Below are positions 7,825 to 17,128 of a stretch of DNA of 34,329 nucleotides, piece after piece. Each line of letters opens with the position of its first letter. Within the stretch, counting starts at the first letter, position 1. Origin of the DNA: an uncultured bacterium (GTDB taxonomy: Bacteria > Bdellovibrionota_B > Oligoflexia > Oligoflexales > CACXFL01); the NCBI GenBank assembly GCA_902766925.1, contig CACXFL010000150.1, forward strand, positions 1 through 34,329. Reading direction: 5' to 3'. Below the pieces are notes generated by a model. It was not told the DNA's origin. It saw nothing but the letters and a program-made list of their open reading frames with translations, and ran no database searches. The position numbers and the translations under genes were made by a program.

Positions 7825-9126
7825 ATGCGTATAGCAGTAATAGGCACAGGATATGTAGGGTTAGTTGTTGGTACCTGTCTCGCGGACATGGGTAATGATG
7901 TTATTTGTGTTGATAAAGATGTAGAAAAACTCGAATCCTTAAAGAAAGGCATAATTACAATCTATGAGCCGGGACTAGAGGAATTGGTGAGATCTAATCT
8001 AATAGAAAAGAGGTTACGTTTTTCGTCTGACATTGATCAGGCAATTCAATTTTCAGAAGTTTGTTTTATAGCTGTAGGAACACCTCAAAGTGAAGACGGT
8101 TCCTGTGATTTGCAATATGTTATGGATGTAGTAAGACATATTGCGAATTCTATGAATGAGTATAAAGTTATCGTAAATAAATCTACTGTTCCTGTTGGTA
8201 CAGCCGATACAATTGTAAAATATTTACAACAAAACACAAAGTACCCATTTGATGTTGTATCTAATCCAGAATTTTTAAAGCAAGGAAATGCTTTAAACGA
8301 TTTTTTACACCCTGATAGAGTTATAATTGGTTCGAATTCAGAGAAAGCTACATTTATCATGCAAGAACTTTATGCCCCTTTTTTTCGAACAGGTGAGAGA
8401 ATAATTGTAATGGATATCAAATCTGCAGAAATGACAAAATATGCTTCTAACTCGTTTCTAGCAACTAAAATTTCTTTTATGAATGAAATTGCTAATCTTT
8501 GTGAAAAAGTTGGTGCTAATGTAGAGATGGTTAGGGTTGGTATGGGAGCTGATCCTAGAATAGGTAGTAAATTCTTATTTCCTGGATTGGGATATGGTGG
8601 TAGTTGTTTTCCAAAGGATGTAAGGGCACTAATTAAGACAGGTATTGATAATAATTATAAAATGCGTATTGTTGAGATGGTAGATTATGTTAACGTTAAA
8701 CAAAGAAATATTTTTATGGAGAAAATAAAAAAATATTTTAACAATAAACTAGAAGGTTTAACAGTTGGGGTATGGGGATTAACATTTAAACCTAATACAG
8801 ACGATATGAGAGAAGCTCCATCTATTACTATTATTAGTAATCTATTAAGTTCAGGGGTTAATATTAAAGTTTTTGATCCAAAGGGATACAAATCTGCTAA
8901 ATTTTATTTCCAAGATAGAATCGTGTATTGTAAACATCAATATGAAGCATTGGAAGATGCAGATTGTATGTTATTACTGACAGAATGGAATGAATTTAGA
9001 AGGCCAGATTTTATAAGGATTAAGTCTTTATTAAAAAAACCAATAATTTTTGATGGAAGAAATCAGTATTGTCGTGACAGATTAAAACTTATGGGATTTG
9101 AATGCTTTCAAATTGGGAAAATATAA
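7825..9126 (+). CDS. ugd: UDP-glucose 6-dehydrogenase
   Basis: 433 residues, the usual length for the family. The enzyme oxidises UDP-glucose twice with NAD+ to give UDP-glucuronate, a common precursor for acidic capsule sugars. The Rossmann motif GTGYVGLV is at 7-14. The catalytic cysteine is C261 within GLGYGGSCFPKD. The central NKSTVPVGT and SNPEFLKQGNA blocks and the C-terminal WGLTFKPNTDDMREAP block are all intact. AAAGG lies just upstream of the ATG. It is 40 bases after the aminotransferase gene on the same strand, so probably the last gene of that operon. UDP-mannuronate or UDP-galactose substrates are possible relatives, but the motifs fit UDP-glucose best. Confidence 0.95.
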   Translation: MRIAVIGTGYVGLVVGTCLADMGNDVICVDKDVEKLESLKKGIITIYEPGLEELVRSNLIEKRLRFSSDIDQAIQFSEVCFIAVGTPQSEDGSCDLQYVMDVVRHIANSMNEYKVIVNKSTVPVGTADTIVKYLQQNTKYPFDVVSNPEFLKQGNALNDFLHPDRVIIGSNSEKATFIMQELYAPFFRTGERIIVMDIKSAEMTKYASNSFLATKISFMNEIANLCEKVGANVEMVRVGMGADPRIGSKFLFPGLGYGGSCFPKDVRALIKTGIDNNYKMRIVEMVDYVNVKQRNIFMEKIKKYFNNKLEGLTVGVWGLTFKPNTDDMREAPSITIISNLLSSGVNIKVFDPKGYKSAKFYFQDRIVYCKHQYEALEDADCMLLLTEWNEFRRPDFIRIKSLLKKPIIFDGRNQYCRDRLKLMGFECFQIGKI

Positions 9127-9281
9127 AGATGCTACAAATCTTTTTCTACAAATAGCTAAATTATTGTTAACATGCATAGTAAACTTCTCTATGAGAAAGG
9201 TATAGTATTTCTGACAACGGTCACGGTAGTTTCTAAAACGATTCAGAGAGGTTGTTTAATGGATCAAATGGGGTTGTCTAG

Positions 9282-9398
9282 TTATTGTAATAAATTGTCA
9301 GTTTGATACTTTCCTTTATATATGCTACTCTCATTTTGACGATTAATTCTATTAAAAATAGAATATATCGTTGCTCTGATTAAGTAAATAAACAGAAT
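9282..9398 (+). repeat. Non-coding repeat copy R3
   Basis: The left block 9282-9313 (TTATTGTAATAAATTGTCAG...) nearly equals 2507-2539 of R2. The right block 9354-9398 (AAAAATAGAATATATCG...TTAAGTAAATAAACA) matches R1 over about 32 of 45 positions. Here the element directly precedes a gene: the ribosome binding site of the 789-residue glycosyltransferase lies 20 bases beyond it. Confidence 0.68.
9336..9364 (+). promoter_or_regulatory. Sigma-A type promoter within R3
   Basis: TTGACG (9336-9341), a 17-base spacer and TAGAAT (9359-9364) match the housekeeping consensus at 5 of 6 positions in each box, with optimal spacing. Transcription would start near 9371, leaving a leader of about 55 bases made largely of the conserved repeat sequence before the ATG at 9428. 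Confidence 0.6.
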
Positions 9399-9427
9399 TT
9401 TCCACATGTCTAGTAAAAGAGGAATTA

Positions 9428-11797
9428 ATGTATACGCCTAAAGTATCGATTGTTATGCTCCTATATAATAACGAAAAAACTATAGAACTAGCATTAGAAT
9501 CAGTTTTGATGCAAGATGTAAATTTTTCATATGAAATTATAGTTTTAGACGATGCTTCTATGGATGGTACACTCAAAATACTGGAACAATATACACGGAA
9601 TTATAAACAAATACGATTAGAAAAACATAAAAAAAGTATGGGGGAGGCTGTTTCCTTTTATGATGCACTGTGTGTGTCCAAAGGCGAATACTTTTGTGTT
9701 ATGAATGGAGACGATTATTATACTGTAAAAAATAAGTTGCAAAAACAAGTAGATTTTTTAGATGGGGATAGGTGTGGAAAATACGTTGCCGTAACTCACA
9801 AGTGTCTCACGCTTAATTCGAACTTTGAATTTAAAAATGATTCTGAATTATTTTCTGGAGAACATGATTGGTCATATCTAGATTTATTAAGACAAGATTT
9901 GTATTCTCACGCTTCGACGTATATGTACAGAAATATATTTAGAAATAACGTACCAGAAAAATTCTGTGAAGAGATATATTCTGGTAATAATCCTAGGATC
10001 TTTATGCATATGTTGTATTCTAAAGGAAAAGTTAAACAACTAAATTTTGTTGGATCTGCATATGTTCAAAGAGAAATAGAATGCAAAGTAAAAAGCTCCG
10101 ATGAAATTAATGAGAATAGTAAGGTATTGATGTTAGAGAAGCTTGGTTATAATTTTTCTTCGCAACTAGAAAAGGATATATGGAATGCATATAGAAGTAA
10201 AAATGTATCAAAAAGAAATAGTGAATGCCCTTATTTTCCAAGCGAGTACTATATAAATAAACTGTACGATTTATCTACTAAATATGCTTTTAAGTTTAGT
10301 GATTTTGTTTTTCAACAGCTTTATAAGTCCGAATTTATCGATAGTTTTTGTGAAAGTCTTGGTTTCATCGAATGTACAAGGTTAGGATATAGACCATTTA
10401 AAGTTGTATTATCAAATCAAAATTGTATTTTAATCACAGTTTCAAAACTTACCACAAGAGGAGGTGGGGTATTTAACGAAATAAAAGAGATCATTAATAT
10501 CTATATTAACTCTAACGTGTACATTTTATGGACAGATTTGGATGATGAAAAAGATCTAAATCCAGATGTGAAGGAGGAACTATCCAAATTTACTAATTTG
10601 ACTTGTATCTATGGTCAATCATCAACCGTTAATAAACTTTCAAATCTATGTTCGAAGATAATTAACATTGCACCATCAAAAATTTATCACTACTGTGGCC
10701 ATAACAATGTTTATTTAGTTGCCATGATTCAATCCATGATATCAAAAAATATTTGTGTTTTTTCGTTTGATCACGGGTTTTCATTAGGATTAGATAATAC
10801 AAACTACAATACTTATATTACCAAAAGAGTATCGGATTATGAAATCTTATCTCATGAATATGGTAAAAAAGTAATATATATCCCATGTTGGAATACTGAT
10901 AAGATTGGGAAGAATATGTATGTACCATTTAAAGGACATAAAAATTTAATAACCGCATCTGCAGCTGCCAGATATTATAAATTATCTTACAAAGGCGGAT
11001 TGTATATTGACGCTGTTGCATCTTTATTACAAAAGACTGGTGGAAAACATATACATTATGGGCCAATTCCTGATGAAGAACGAATAAAAATATATGCAAA
11101 ACTCGATGAATTTGGAGTAGATAATAAAAAGTTTTTACATATTCCTTGGGCTAATAATTTGCCAGAATCTCTTTTAAATGAATGCGTAGATGTCTTTATT
11201 GAACCTTTTCCAACTATTTCATATAAAATTACATTAGAAGCTTTGAGTGCTGGAGTTCCAGTAATTACTCATAAATCGAATCTTAGAATGGAAATAACGG
11301 ATTTCATATATTCTGGATATTTAGAATGGTACACAATAGAGGATTTCATAAAAACTCTCTCTGAACTAACAAAAACAGATCTAGAAATTCATTCTAGATT
11401 GTCACGGAAGTATTATGAAGAGAATCATTTACCTTCTGTATTGCAAAAAGTTTTTACTACAGAAAAAACTTTAAAAATCCAAAGTCATATATCATTTTGG
11501 GATAATAAGTTAGTGGATATGTACCAGATAGATAATTTATTTAACACAGATTTTGTATTTAATGAGTGTATACTAGATAAAGATTTGATCCCGAAAGATG
11601 ATAATTGCGTAAAAAAACAGCAAGTATCAAAAATAAAAAGATTTTTTGAATACCTATCTTTTAAACACCGTTATAAGGAATTTATCTATGGAATATTTTT
11701 AATTATTATACAGATACCTTTTTTAGACGTGCTAATAGATTCTAGTATTAAACAAAAGTTATTAAATAAAATTATAGAACATTATAAAGTTGAATAG
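9428..11797 (+). CDS. Two-domain glycosyltransferase (GT2 plus GT4-like) with C-terminal hydrophobic tail
   Basis: 789 residues. The N-terminal ~230 residues are a family 2 glycosyltransferase with LDDAS at 40-44 and the metal-binding NGDD at 93-96. A middle region without clear motifs leads to a GT-B/GT4-like domain in which IEPFPTISYKITLEALSAGVPVI (about 593-615; broken here as IEPFPTISYK then ITLEALSAGVPVI) carries the conserved donor-site glutamate. Near the C terminus a hydrophobic stretch (FIYGIFLIIIQIPFLDVLI) could anchor the protein to the membrane. AGAGG (9418-9422) sits 5 bases ahead of the ATG. Same architecture as the minus-strand protein at 105-2177 and probably an alternative or partner transferase for the same polymer. 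It is preceded by repeat R3 and its own promoter. Acceptor unknown. Confidence 0.88.
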   Translation: MYTPKVSIVMLLYNNEKTIELALESVLMQDVNFSYEIIVLDDASMDGTLKILEQYTRNYKQIRLEKHKKSMGEAVSFYDALCVSKGEYFCVMNGDDYYTVKNKLQKQVDFLDGDRCGKYVAVTHKCLTLNSNFEFKNDSELFSGEHDWSYLDLLRQDLYSHASTYMYRNIFRNNVPEKFCEEIYSGNNPRIFMHMLYSKGKVKQLNFVGSAYVQREIECKVKSSDEINENSKVLMLEKLGYNFSSQLEKDIWNAYRSKNVSKRNSECPYFPSEYYINKLYDLSTKYAFKFSDFVFQQLYKSEFIDSFCESLGFIECTRLGYRPFKVVLSNQNCILITVSKLTTRGGGVFNEIKEIINIYINSNVYILWTDLDDEKDLNPDVKEELSKFTNLTCIYGQSSTVNKLSNLCSKIINIAPSKIYHYCGHNNVYLVAMIQSMISKNICVFSFDHGFSLGLDNTNYNTYITKRVSDYEILSHEYGKKVIYIPCWNTDKIGKNMYVPFKGHKNLITASAAARYYKLSYKGGLYIDAVASLLQKTGGKHIHYGPIPDEERIKIYAKLDEFGVDNKKFLHIPWANNLPESLLNECVDVFIEPFPTISYKITLEALSAGVPVITHKSNLRMEITDFIYSGYLEWYTIEDFIKTLSELTKTDLEIHSRLSRKYYEENHLPSVLQKVFTTEKTLKIQSHISFWDNKLVDMYQIDNLFNTDFVFNECILDKDLIPKDDNCVKKQQVSKIKRFFEYLSFKHRYKEFIYGIFLIIIQIPFLDVLIDSSIKQKLLNKIIEHYKVE

Positions 11798-12385
11798 GCT
11801 TAGAAGCAAAAGTTTTATAGATATTGTGATTATTAGTTATTGGAATTTCTCAAACCTTCCGACATACATTGATTTCATTTTTCTACATTCTCTATCCAAT
11901 AATTGTAATTACTATCAAAATTCTCCAACCCGTAACGTCTAGACCATATAACAATTCCCCAGATCTTGGTAACACTTATTTATATCGTAAGACGTATAAC
12001 TGGAGCAAAATCACCCTTATGTACGAAATAAATTTTTTCATTTTTTCCTCTCATTTACAAAATAGTAGATACACCGTATGTAAAAGGTCTATGAATTTAG
12101 AGATAGAAAATCAAGGTATCTTATACTTTGAAATTTCAGAAAGTTCTGGACAAAAGTACGATGATTATAAATGATGAGAGGTATAAAGGTTGTGGTGTCG
12201 AATAATAAAGTTATGCGAAGTAATAAAAGTAGGTTAAGATGAGATGGCAGGGTCTATGTATGAGATTGAATATCATTAAGCCAACTTGAAGAGATAATTT
12301 AAGCATAATAACAGGCATAAGGGTTAACAACGTCAATATATTATGAGATTGTATTATAAAAATGTATACAGGGAGAATAGATATA
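11798..12385 (+). other. Gene-poor stretch before the aldolase operon
   Basis: About 590 bases with no gene I can defend. A 101-codon open frame at 11869-12174 has no ribosome binding site, odd composition and no recognisable domain. In another frame 11816-11940 reads like a short glycosyltransferase-type start (VIISYWNF) before a stop, so the stretch may be decayed coding DNA. An 8-bp palindrome GTCTAGAC lies near 11938. The far end must hold the promoter and leader of the next operon, but I see no strong consensus boxes. Confidence 0.4.
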
Positions 12386-13420
12386 ATGAAGGATTTCCTA
12401 AAAATGTCAAAATACGCAGGTATGAGGGAAGATTTAGTACAAGCTGGTGGGGGAAATTCTGCTTTTAAAATAGAGCCGAACAAGATGGTTATAAAAGCAT
12501 CAGGTTATCAATTGGCTGACATAACTGAAACAGATGGTTATGCATTAGTTAATCCAGAGGTTGTTCGTGATGCTTTTTTAAATTGTGATAATTTGTATAA
12601 TATGACAGATAGAGAGTCAAAAAAGATATTAGACAAGGCATTTATAAGAGGTGAAAAGCCGTCTATAGAAACATTTTTACACTCTGTTTCAGGAAAATAT
12701 TCACTTCACACTCATCCCGTGGTCGTAAATGTAATTGCATGTAGAAAAAAAGGCTTAGAAATACTTACCGAATTGTTTCCAAAAGCACTAATTGTTCCAT
12801 ATGCTACTCCTGGAGTTGAGTTAACTAAAGCTTATTTTGATGCGTATAAAAAATATAGGGAAAGTTACGTCAATAAACCTACAATTGTCTTTCTTATGAA
12901 TCATGGTTTACTTGTTAGCGCAGAAACAGCTGATGAAGTTATAGCAATAACAGAAGAAGTTACCATCAAGCTAGAGAAATTTTTAAATGTTGATTTCTCT
13001 GCTTATCATAGAATCTGTGATCTGTTGGAACTGTATTATGATGGAATTGTATGGAAAGTATCTGATGAGAATGTGCTAAAAACTTATAGGAAATTGCATG
13101 GAGGATGGGAACATTTTTTTTGTCCAGATTGTGTAGTTTTTTTGGGGAAAAAAATGTATTCCATAAGTGGTGTGATTGATTTAACAGACTACGGATTATT
13201 TGTAGAAAAGAATGGATATCCGGTAATTATCGAGTATATGGGTAATTTATATATTCATGCATCATCTGTAAAAAAAGCGTTGGAAATACAGAGTGTTTTA
13301 AGTTTTAGTGCACAGGTCATTGCTATGAACGATGGAATTGATGTCGAATTACTTAGTGAAGAAGAAAAAAACTTTCTTTTAAATTGGGATGCAGAAAAAT
13401 ATAGAAGAGAAATAAAATAG
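12386..13420 (+). CDS. Class II aldolase/adducin-domain enzyme
   Basis: About 344 residues. The class II (zinc) aldolase fold is indicated by GGGNSAFKIEPNKMVIKASG at 21-40, resembling the N-terminal aldolase half of the bifunctional RhaD/YuxG-type proteins. Expected catalytic and metal ligands are present: E95, the HTH pair at H108/H110, and H173 in MNHGLLV. Beyond ~200 residues the C-terminal part is not assigned. Such enzymes cleave or form C-C bonds in sugar phosphates using a dihydroxyacetone-phosphate or aldehyde partner. ATG at 12386 is preferred over 12362 because AGGGAG (12370-12375) is about 10 bases upstream. It is the first gene of an operon with two nucleotidyltransferases, so it probably makes or trims the unit they activate (inference). 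It is not a full RhaD fusion: no dehydrogenase half follows. Confidence 0.82.
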   Translation: MKDFLKMSKYAGMREDLVQAGGGNSAFKIEPNKMVIKASGYQLADITETDGYALVNPEVVRDAFLNCDNLYNMTDRESKKILDKAFIRGEKPSIETFLHSVSGKYSLHTHPVVVNVIACRKKGLEILTELFPKALIVPYATPGVELTKAYFDAYKKYRESYVNKPTIVFLMNHGLLVSAETADEVIAITEEVTIKLEKFLNVDFSAYHRICDLLELYYDGIVWKVSDENVLKTYRKLHGGWEHFFCPDCVVFLGKKMYSISGVIDLTDYGLFVEKNGYPVIIEYMGNLYIHASSVKKALEIQSVLSFSAQVIAMNDGIDVELLSEEEKNFLLNWDAEKYRREIK

Positions 13421-13437
13421 AAATAGGGGAGCGAAAA

Positions 13438-14214
13438 ATGCAGATTATTATTCCTATGACAGGATTTGGTTCTAGATTTGTTGCAGCGGGATATAAAGAA
13501 TTAAAACCATTTATACAAATACAAGGTAAGCCTATTATTCAATGGATAGTGGAAGGAATGTATCATGATGAAAAAAATATAATATTCGTAGTTAGACAAG
13601 ATCATTTAGATACTATTCCAGATATGGAGAAGAATTTAAAAAAAATTGCACCAACTGCCAAAATTTTTGCAATTAAGGATTGGGTAAAAAGAGGCCCTGT
13701 GTATGATGTATTAAGAGCTTCATCTGTTATAGATGATGGTGAGCCTTCGATCATAAATTATTGTGATTTTTATATGACATGGGATTACCATAAATTTAAG
13801 AAAGATGTAATTACAAGATGTTGTGATGGAGCTGTACCTTGTTATACAGGATTTCATCCACATCTTTTAATTGACAAGAATTATTATGCATCTTGTCTTA
13901 CCGATGAAAACAATGACTTGATTGAAATCAGAGAAAAATACTCATTTGAAAAAGATAAGACAAAAGCTAAACATTCTCCAGGTGTATATTATTTTAAAGA
14001 TGGGATTACACTAAAGAGATATTGTCAGGCACTAGTTGATTCAAACGAAACTTTAAATGGAGAATTTTATGCAAGTCTTCCATACAATTATATGGTAAAG
14101 GAAGGGAAAAAAGTTTGGGTTCCAACAAACGTTGAAAAATTCTGTCAGTGGGGAACACCAGAAGATATGGCAGATTATTTATTTTGGACTGAATGTACCA
14201 GGAGGTTTAGTTAA
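13438..14214 (+). CDS. Nucleotidyltransferase, polysaccharide precursor type
   Basis: 258 residues, sugar-nucleotidyltransferase-like fold. IIIPMTGFGSRF at 3-14 is a variant of the GxGxR nucleotide-binding signature, with KPFIQIQGKPII supplying the following lysine. YCDFYMTWD (about 103-111) supplies the metal-binding aspartate in the position of the usual D. The C-terminal FCQWGTPEDM is typical of these enzymes. It starts 17 bases after the aldolase stop, with AGGGGAG close upstream. It is directly followed, by overlap, by a second member of the family. Substrate unknown; the pair may activate a phosphorylated aldolase product. High confidence in fold, low in substrate. Confidence 0.82.
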   Translation: MQIIIPMTGFGSRFVAAGYKELKPFIQIQGKPIIQWIVEGMYHDEKNIIFVVRQDHLDTIPDMEKNLKKIAPTAKIFAIKDWVKRGPVYDVLRASSVIDDGEPSIINYCDFYMTWDYHKFKKDVITRCCDGAVPCYTGFHPHLLIDKNYYASCLTDENNDLIEIREKYSFEKDKTKAKHSPGVYYFKDGITLKRYCQALVDSNETLNGEFYASLPYNYMVKEGKKVWVPTNVEKFCQWGTPEDMADYLFWTECTRRFS

Positions 14215-15029
14215 TGAATATAATTATTCCAATGGCTGGAGCAGGTCAGAGATTTGCAGATGCTGGTTATAAAATTAGTAAGCCAGCTATTCCTACTACC
14301 GATAGAAGAACAGGGAAAATGCTTCCTATGGTAGTTTGTGCAACAAAAGATTTACCTGGGGTTAAGAGCGATGGAAGCAATATTACTTATATAGACAGGA
14401 CATTTCATAAAAAAGATGGAGTTGAAAATGTAATTAAGGCACACTTCCCAAATGCGAATTTTATTACAGTAGATAGACTTACAGAAGGACAAGCATGTAC
14501 ATGTATGCTCGCAAAAGAGCAGATTAACAATGATGAACCATTACTTATAGCTGGGTGTGATAATGGCATGGTGATTGATGAAGTTAAGTTTGAAAAGATG
14601 ACGAAAGAATGTGATGTACTCGCTTTTACTTATAGGCATAATCAGGCTGTATTAGCGAAACCAGATGCATATGGATGGATGATAGTAGATGATAAAGATC
14701 TGTGTAGGATTTCTGGGGTATCTATAAAGAAGGCGATTTCTAATACACCCATGGAAGATCATGCTATTGTTGCAACGTTTTGGTTTAAGAGGGGAAGTGA
14801 TTTTGTTAGAGCAACTGAAAAGATGATATTAGAAGATGATCGTGTAAATAATGAGTTTTATGTTGATCAGGTGATGAAACATTGTCTTGAATTAGAGATG
14901 GATGCACGTGTTTTTGAAATTGAGAGATACATTGGGTGGGGTACACCAAAGGATTATGAGGAATATGAAGCAACATTGAAATACTGGAAAGAATTTACTG
15001 ATAGTAAAGGGTTTATACCAGCGAATTAG
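14214..15029 (+). CDS. Second nucleotidyltransferase of the operon
   Basis: 271 residues. MNIIIPMAGAGQRFADAGYK at the N terminus is the nucleotide-binding loop and SKPAIP gives the conserved lysine. The insert after it (TTDRRTGKMLP) is longer than in the preceding paralogue. IAGCDNGMVID carries the metal-binding aspartate and YIGWGTPKDYEEYE closes the fold. The ATG overlaps the previous stop (TAATG), and GGAGG inside that gene lies 8 bases upstream, so translation is coupled. The tandem arrangement suggests the two proteins act together or on successive substrates. Likely cytosolic and part of precursor activation for the glycan made by this locus. Confidence 0.82.
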   Translation: MNIIIPMAGAGQRFADAGYKISKPAIPTTDRRTGKMLPMVVCATKDLPGVKSDGSNITYIDRTFHKKDGVENVIKAHFPNANFITVDRLTEGQACTCMLAKEQINNDEPLLIAGCDNGMVIDEVKFEKMTKECDVLAFTYRHNQAVLAKPDAYGWMIVDDKDLCRISGVSIKKAISNTPMEDHAIVATFWFKRGSDFVRATEKMILEDDRVNNEFYVDQVMKHCLELEMDARVFEIERYIGWGTPKDYEEYEATLKYWKEFTDSKGFIPAN

Positions 15030-15046
15030 AATTGAAAGGAAGAATT

Positions 15047-17128
15047 GTGATTGATAAAATTAGGAAGATACCTAAATTTTATATATTTATTTTGATGATA
15101 ACAGCTTTAAAACTAATATTAATGGGGTTATGTTCATCTGATTATCAGGATAAGTTGTTCTTGCCGTTTATTACTGATTTTGTAACGAATGGCGGGAATC
15201 CATATCAGAGGTTTTATAATAGCAGTGTTATAAATGCATTTCCGTATCCAACGATGATGTTATTTATACAAACAATTCCTGGATTTTTTATCTCCGCTTT
15301 TAATGTTGAATCTATATTTTGGATTAATTTTTTATTTAAATTGCCAAGTTTGTTTATTGATATATTTGCACTAGTATTCCTTTCTAGGATATATAAAGAC
15401 AAAAGAGAGTATGTTGCAGTGTTCTATTATGCATCACCAATAATCTTTTATGCGGTATATATGCATGGTCAATTAGATATACTGCCAACAATAATTATGT
15501 TAGCTGCAATATTTGTAATTTCATCGAAAATTTCGTATCGATTGTTATTAGGTGCATTATTAACAATTTTGGCATTATTATGTAAACTACACATATTAGC
15601 TGTATTGCCAATAGTTGTGTTTTACATTTTTAATAGAGATGGTTTGTCGAATGCAATCAAGTACTTATTAACTGTTCTTCTTGGAACTTTTATAGGAATA
15701 GTACCTTTTTATTCAGAAGGATTTAAACATATGGTGTTAATGAATTCTGAACAAAGTGTATTGATAAAAGTATATTTAGATTTTGCTACGGTTAAATTGT
15801 ATATACCAATTTTATCGGTATTGTTGGTCTATCTAATGATTTTTAAGTTGAATTTTATCAATCAAGAATTATTTATAAAATTTTGTAGTATGGTATTTGC
15901 TATATTTCTTGCTTTTTGTCCTCCGATGCCTGGTTGGTATGTTTGGATTGTACCATACATAGCTGTTTTTTTCGTATTAACTGATAAAGAAAAGTATAAG
16001 AATATTTCTATATATGTTTTTTTAAATTTTATATATCTGTTGTATTTTGTTATGTTTCATAATCGAGGAGTTGTGGATTTATATTTGCTTGGCACTGATA
16101 TGTCATATCTAAAAATCTCGAATGATACTTTGTCTAATGGAACATTTACTGTACTATCTGGGACATTATTGTATATAGTTTTTTCTATGTACAAATTGGG
16201 AGTGTTAAATAATTCATTATACCGCAGGAAAAATATACCTTTTACAATTGGTATAGCAGGTGATAGTGGTTCTGGAAAGACAACAATGATAAGTGTACTT
16301 GAAAAATGCTTGGGAAAGCGTAATCTTTTATTTGTGGAAGGAGATGGTGATCATAGATGGGAAAGAGGAAATAAAAACTGGCAAGAATTTACTGCTTTAA
16401 ATCCAAAGGCTAATTATCTTTATAAACAAGTAGATGATTTGAAACATTTGAGAAACGGGGTATCGGTTAGTAGAGTGGATTATGATCATTCTACTGGTAA
16501 ATTTACGGAAAAAAAGAAGAACCGTATTAAGAAATATGTATTGCTATGTGGATTGCATGCACTTTATTTGCCTCAGACAAGAAGAAATCTTGATTTAAAA
16601 ATATATATGGATTCTGAGGAAAACTTGAGACGATTATGGAAAATTAGACGGGATGTACGTGAAAGGGGTTATAGTATTGAAGCTATAATAAAACAGATTG
16701 ATGATAGAGTACCCGATGCCGTTAAGTATATTTATCCACAAAAAGAATATGCTGATTTAGTAGTTCAGTTGTATGATAGAACGCTGATTGATTATACTGA
16801 CATTAATCATGAAGTAAAGATGAGTATTAAGATAACAGTTAGTTCAGCTATTAATGTAGAGCCACTGGTTGATGAACTTATAGCAAATGGTTTGAAAGTG
16901 GAATATGATTTTACAGATGATTTAAAACAACAAATCGTTGATATTGATGCTGAAGACCTTGAAAACATGTATTTGCCAATTGAAAAGATTGCAAAGATTA
17001 TAGTTCCTCAATTAGATGAAATTACAAGAGAGAATTTGGATATTAATCATTTCAGTGGAAAAGATTCGATACTTACTCTTTTTTTACTACTGCTAATTAG
17101 TACTAAAATGAAGGAAGAATTATTATGA
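15047..17128 (+). CDS. GT-C membrane glycosyltransferase fused to a uridine-kinase-like kinase
   Basis: About 693 residues with two unrelated halves. Residues ~10-395 are a polytopic membrane protein of about ten segments resembling GT-C mannosyltransferases: acidic residues in the first outer loop (SDYQDK), a GQLD motif near 141-144 and the late PPMPGWYVWIVPY loop. Residues ~400-570 are a P-loop kinase of the uridine kinase/phosphoribulokinase family with Walker A GDSGSGKT near 405-412, LNPKANYL, a YDHSTGKF substrate loop and GLHALYLPQTRR. About 120 unassigned residues follow. The frame opens at TTG 15032; GTG at 15047 is preferred because AAAGGA (15035-15040) is 6 bases ahead and the transmembrane start fits. 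A kinase fused to a lipid-linked transferase is unusual and suggests a cytosolic phosphorylation tied to membrane transfer. Confidence 0.8.
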   Translation: MIDKIRKIPKFYIFILMITALKLILMGLCSSDYQDKLFLPFITDFVTNGGNPYQRFYNSSVINAFPYPTMMLFIQTIPGFFISAFNVESIFWINFLFKLPSLFIDIFALVFLSRIYKDKREYVAVFYYASPIIFYAVYMHGQLDILPTIIMLAAIFVISSKISYRLLLGALLTILALLCKLHILAVLPIVVFYIFNRDGLSNAIKYLLTVLLGTFIGIVPFYSEGFKHMVLMNSEQSVLIKVYLDFATVKLYIPILSVLLVYLMIFKLNFINQELFIKFCSMVFAIFLAFCPPMPGWYVWIVPYIAVFFVLTDKEKYKNISIYVFLNFIYLLYFVMFHNRGVVDLYLLGTDMSYLKISNDTLSNGTFTVLSGTLLYIVFSMYKLGVLNNSLYRRKNIPFTIGIAGDSGSGKTTMISVLEKCLGKRNLLFVEGDGDHRWERGNKNWQEFTALNPKANYLYKQVDDLKHLRNGVSVSRVDYDHSTGKFTEKKKNRIKKYVLLCGLHALYLPQTRRNLDLKIYMDSEENLRRLWKIRRDVRERGYSIEAIIKQIDDRVPDAVKYIYPQKEYADLVVQLYDRTLIDYTDINHEVKMSIKITVSSAINVEPLVDELIANGLKVEYDFTDDLKQQIVDIDAEDLENMYLPIEKIAKIIVPQLDEITRENLDINHFSGKDSILTLFLLLLISTKMKEELL

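Larger units (their letters stand above)
9127..9427 (+). other. Intergenic leader region containing repeat R3
   Basis: No gene seen. A short stem AAAGAT/ATCTTT just after the ugd stop (9125-9143) followed by TTC is at best a weak terminator. The right half holds repeat R3, the promoter and the leader of the next glycosyltransferase. Confidence 0.5.

Noticed and set aside
9221..9234. CACGGTAGTTTCT, similar to the ops core GGCGGTAG of enteric JUMPstart elements
   Set aside because: Only the CGGTAG core matches; it is absent from R2 in an equivalent place, and no RfaH gene is visible in the window.
11869..12174. 101-codon plus-strand frame in the gene-poor stretch
   Set aside because: It lacks a ribosome binding site and any motif, and its composition is unlike the neighbouring proteins. 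Reported only as part of a possible remnant zone.
12211..12483. 90-codon minus-strand frame
   Set aside because: Overlaps the start of the class II aldolase and has no family features.
16200..16260. Possible frameshift or gene junction between the membrane and kinase halves
   Set aside because: The reading frame is continuous with no stop or internal ribosome binding site at the junction, so the fusion is taken as real pending resequencing.
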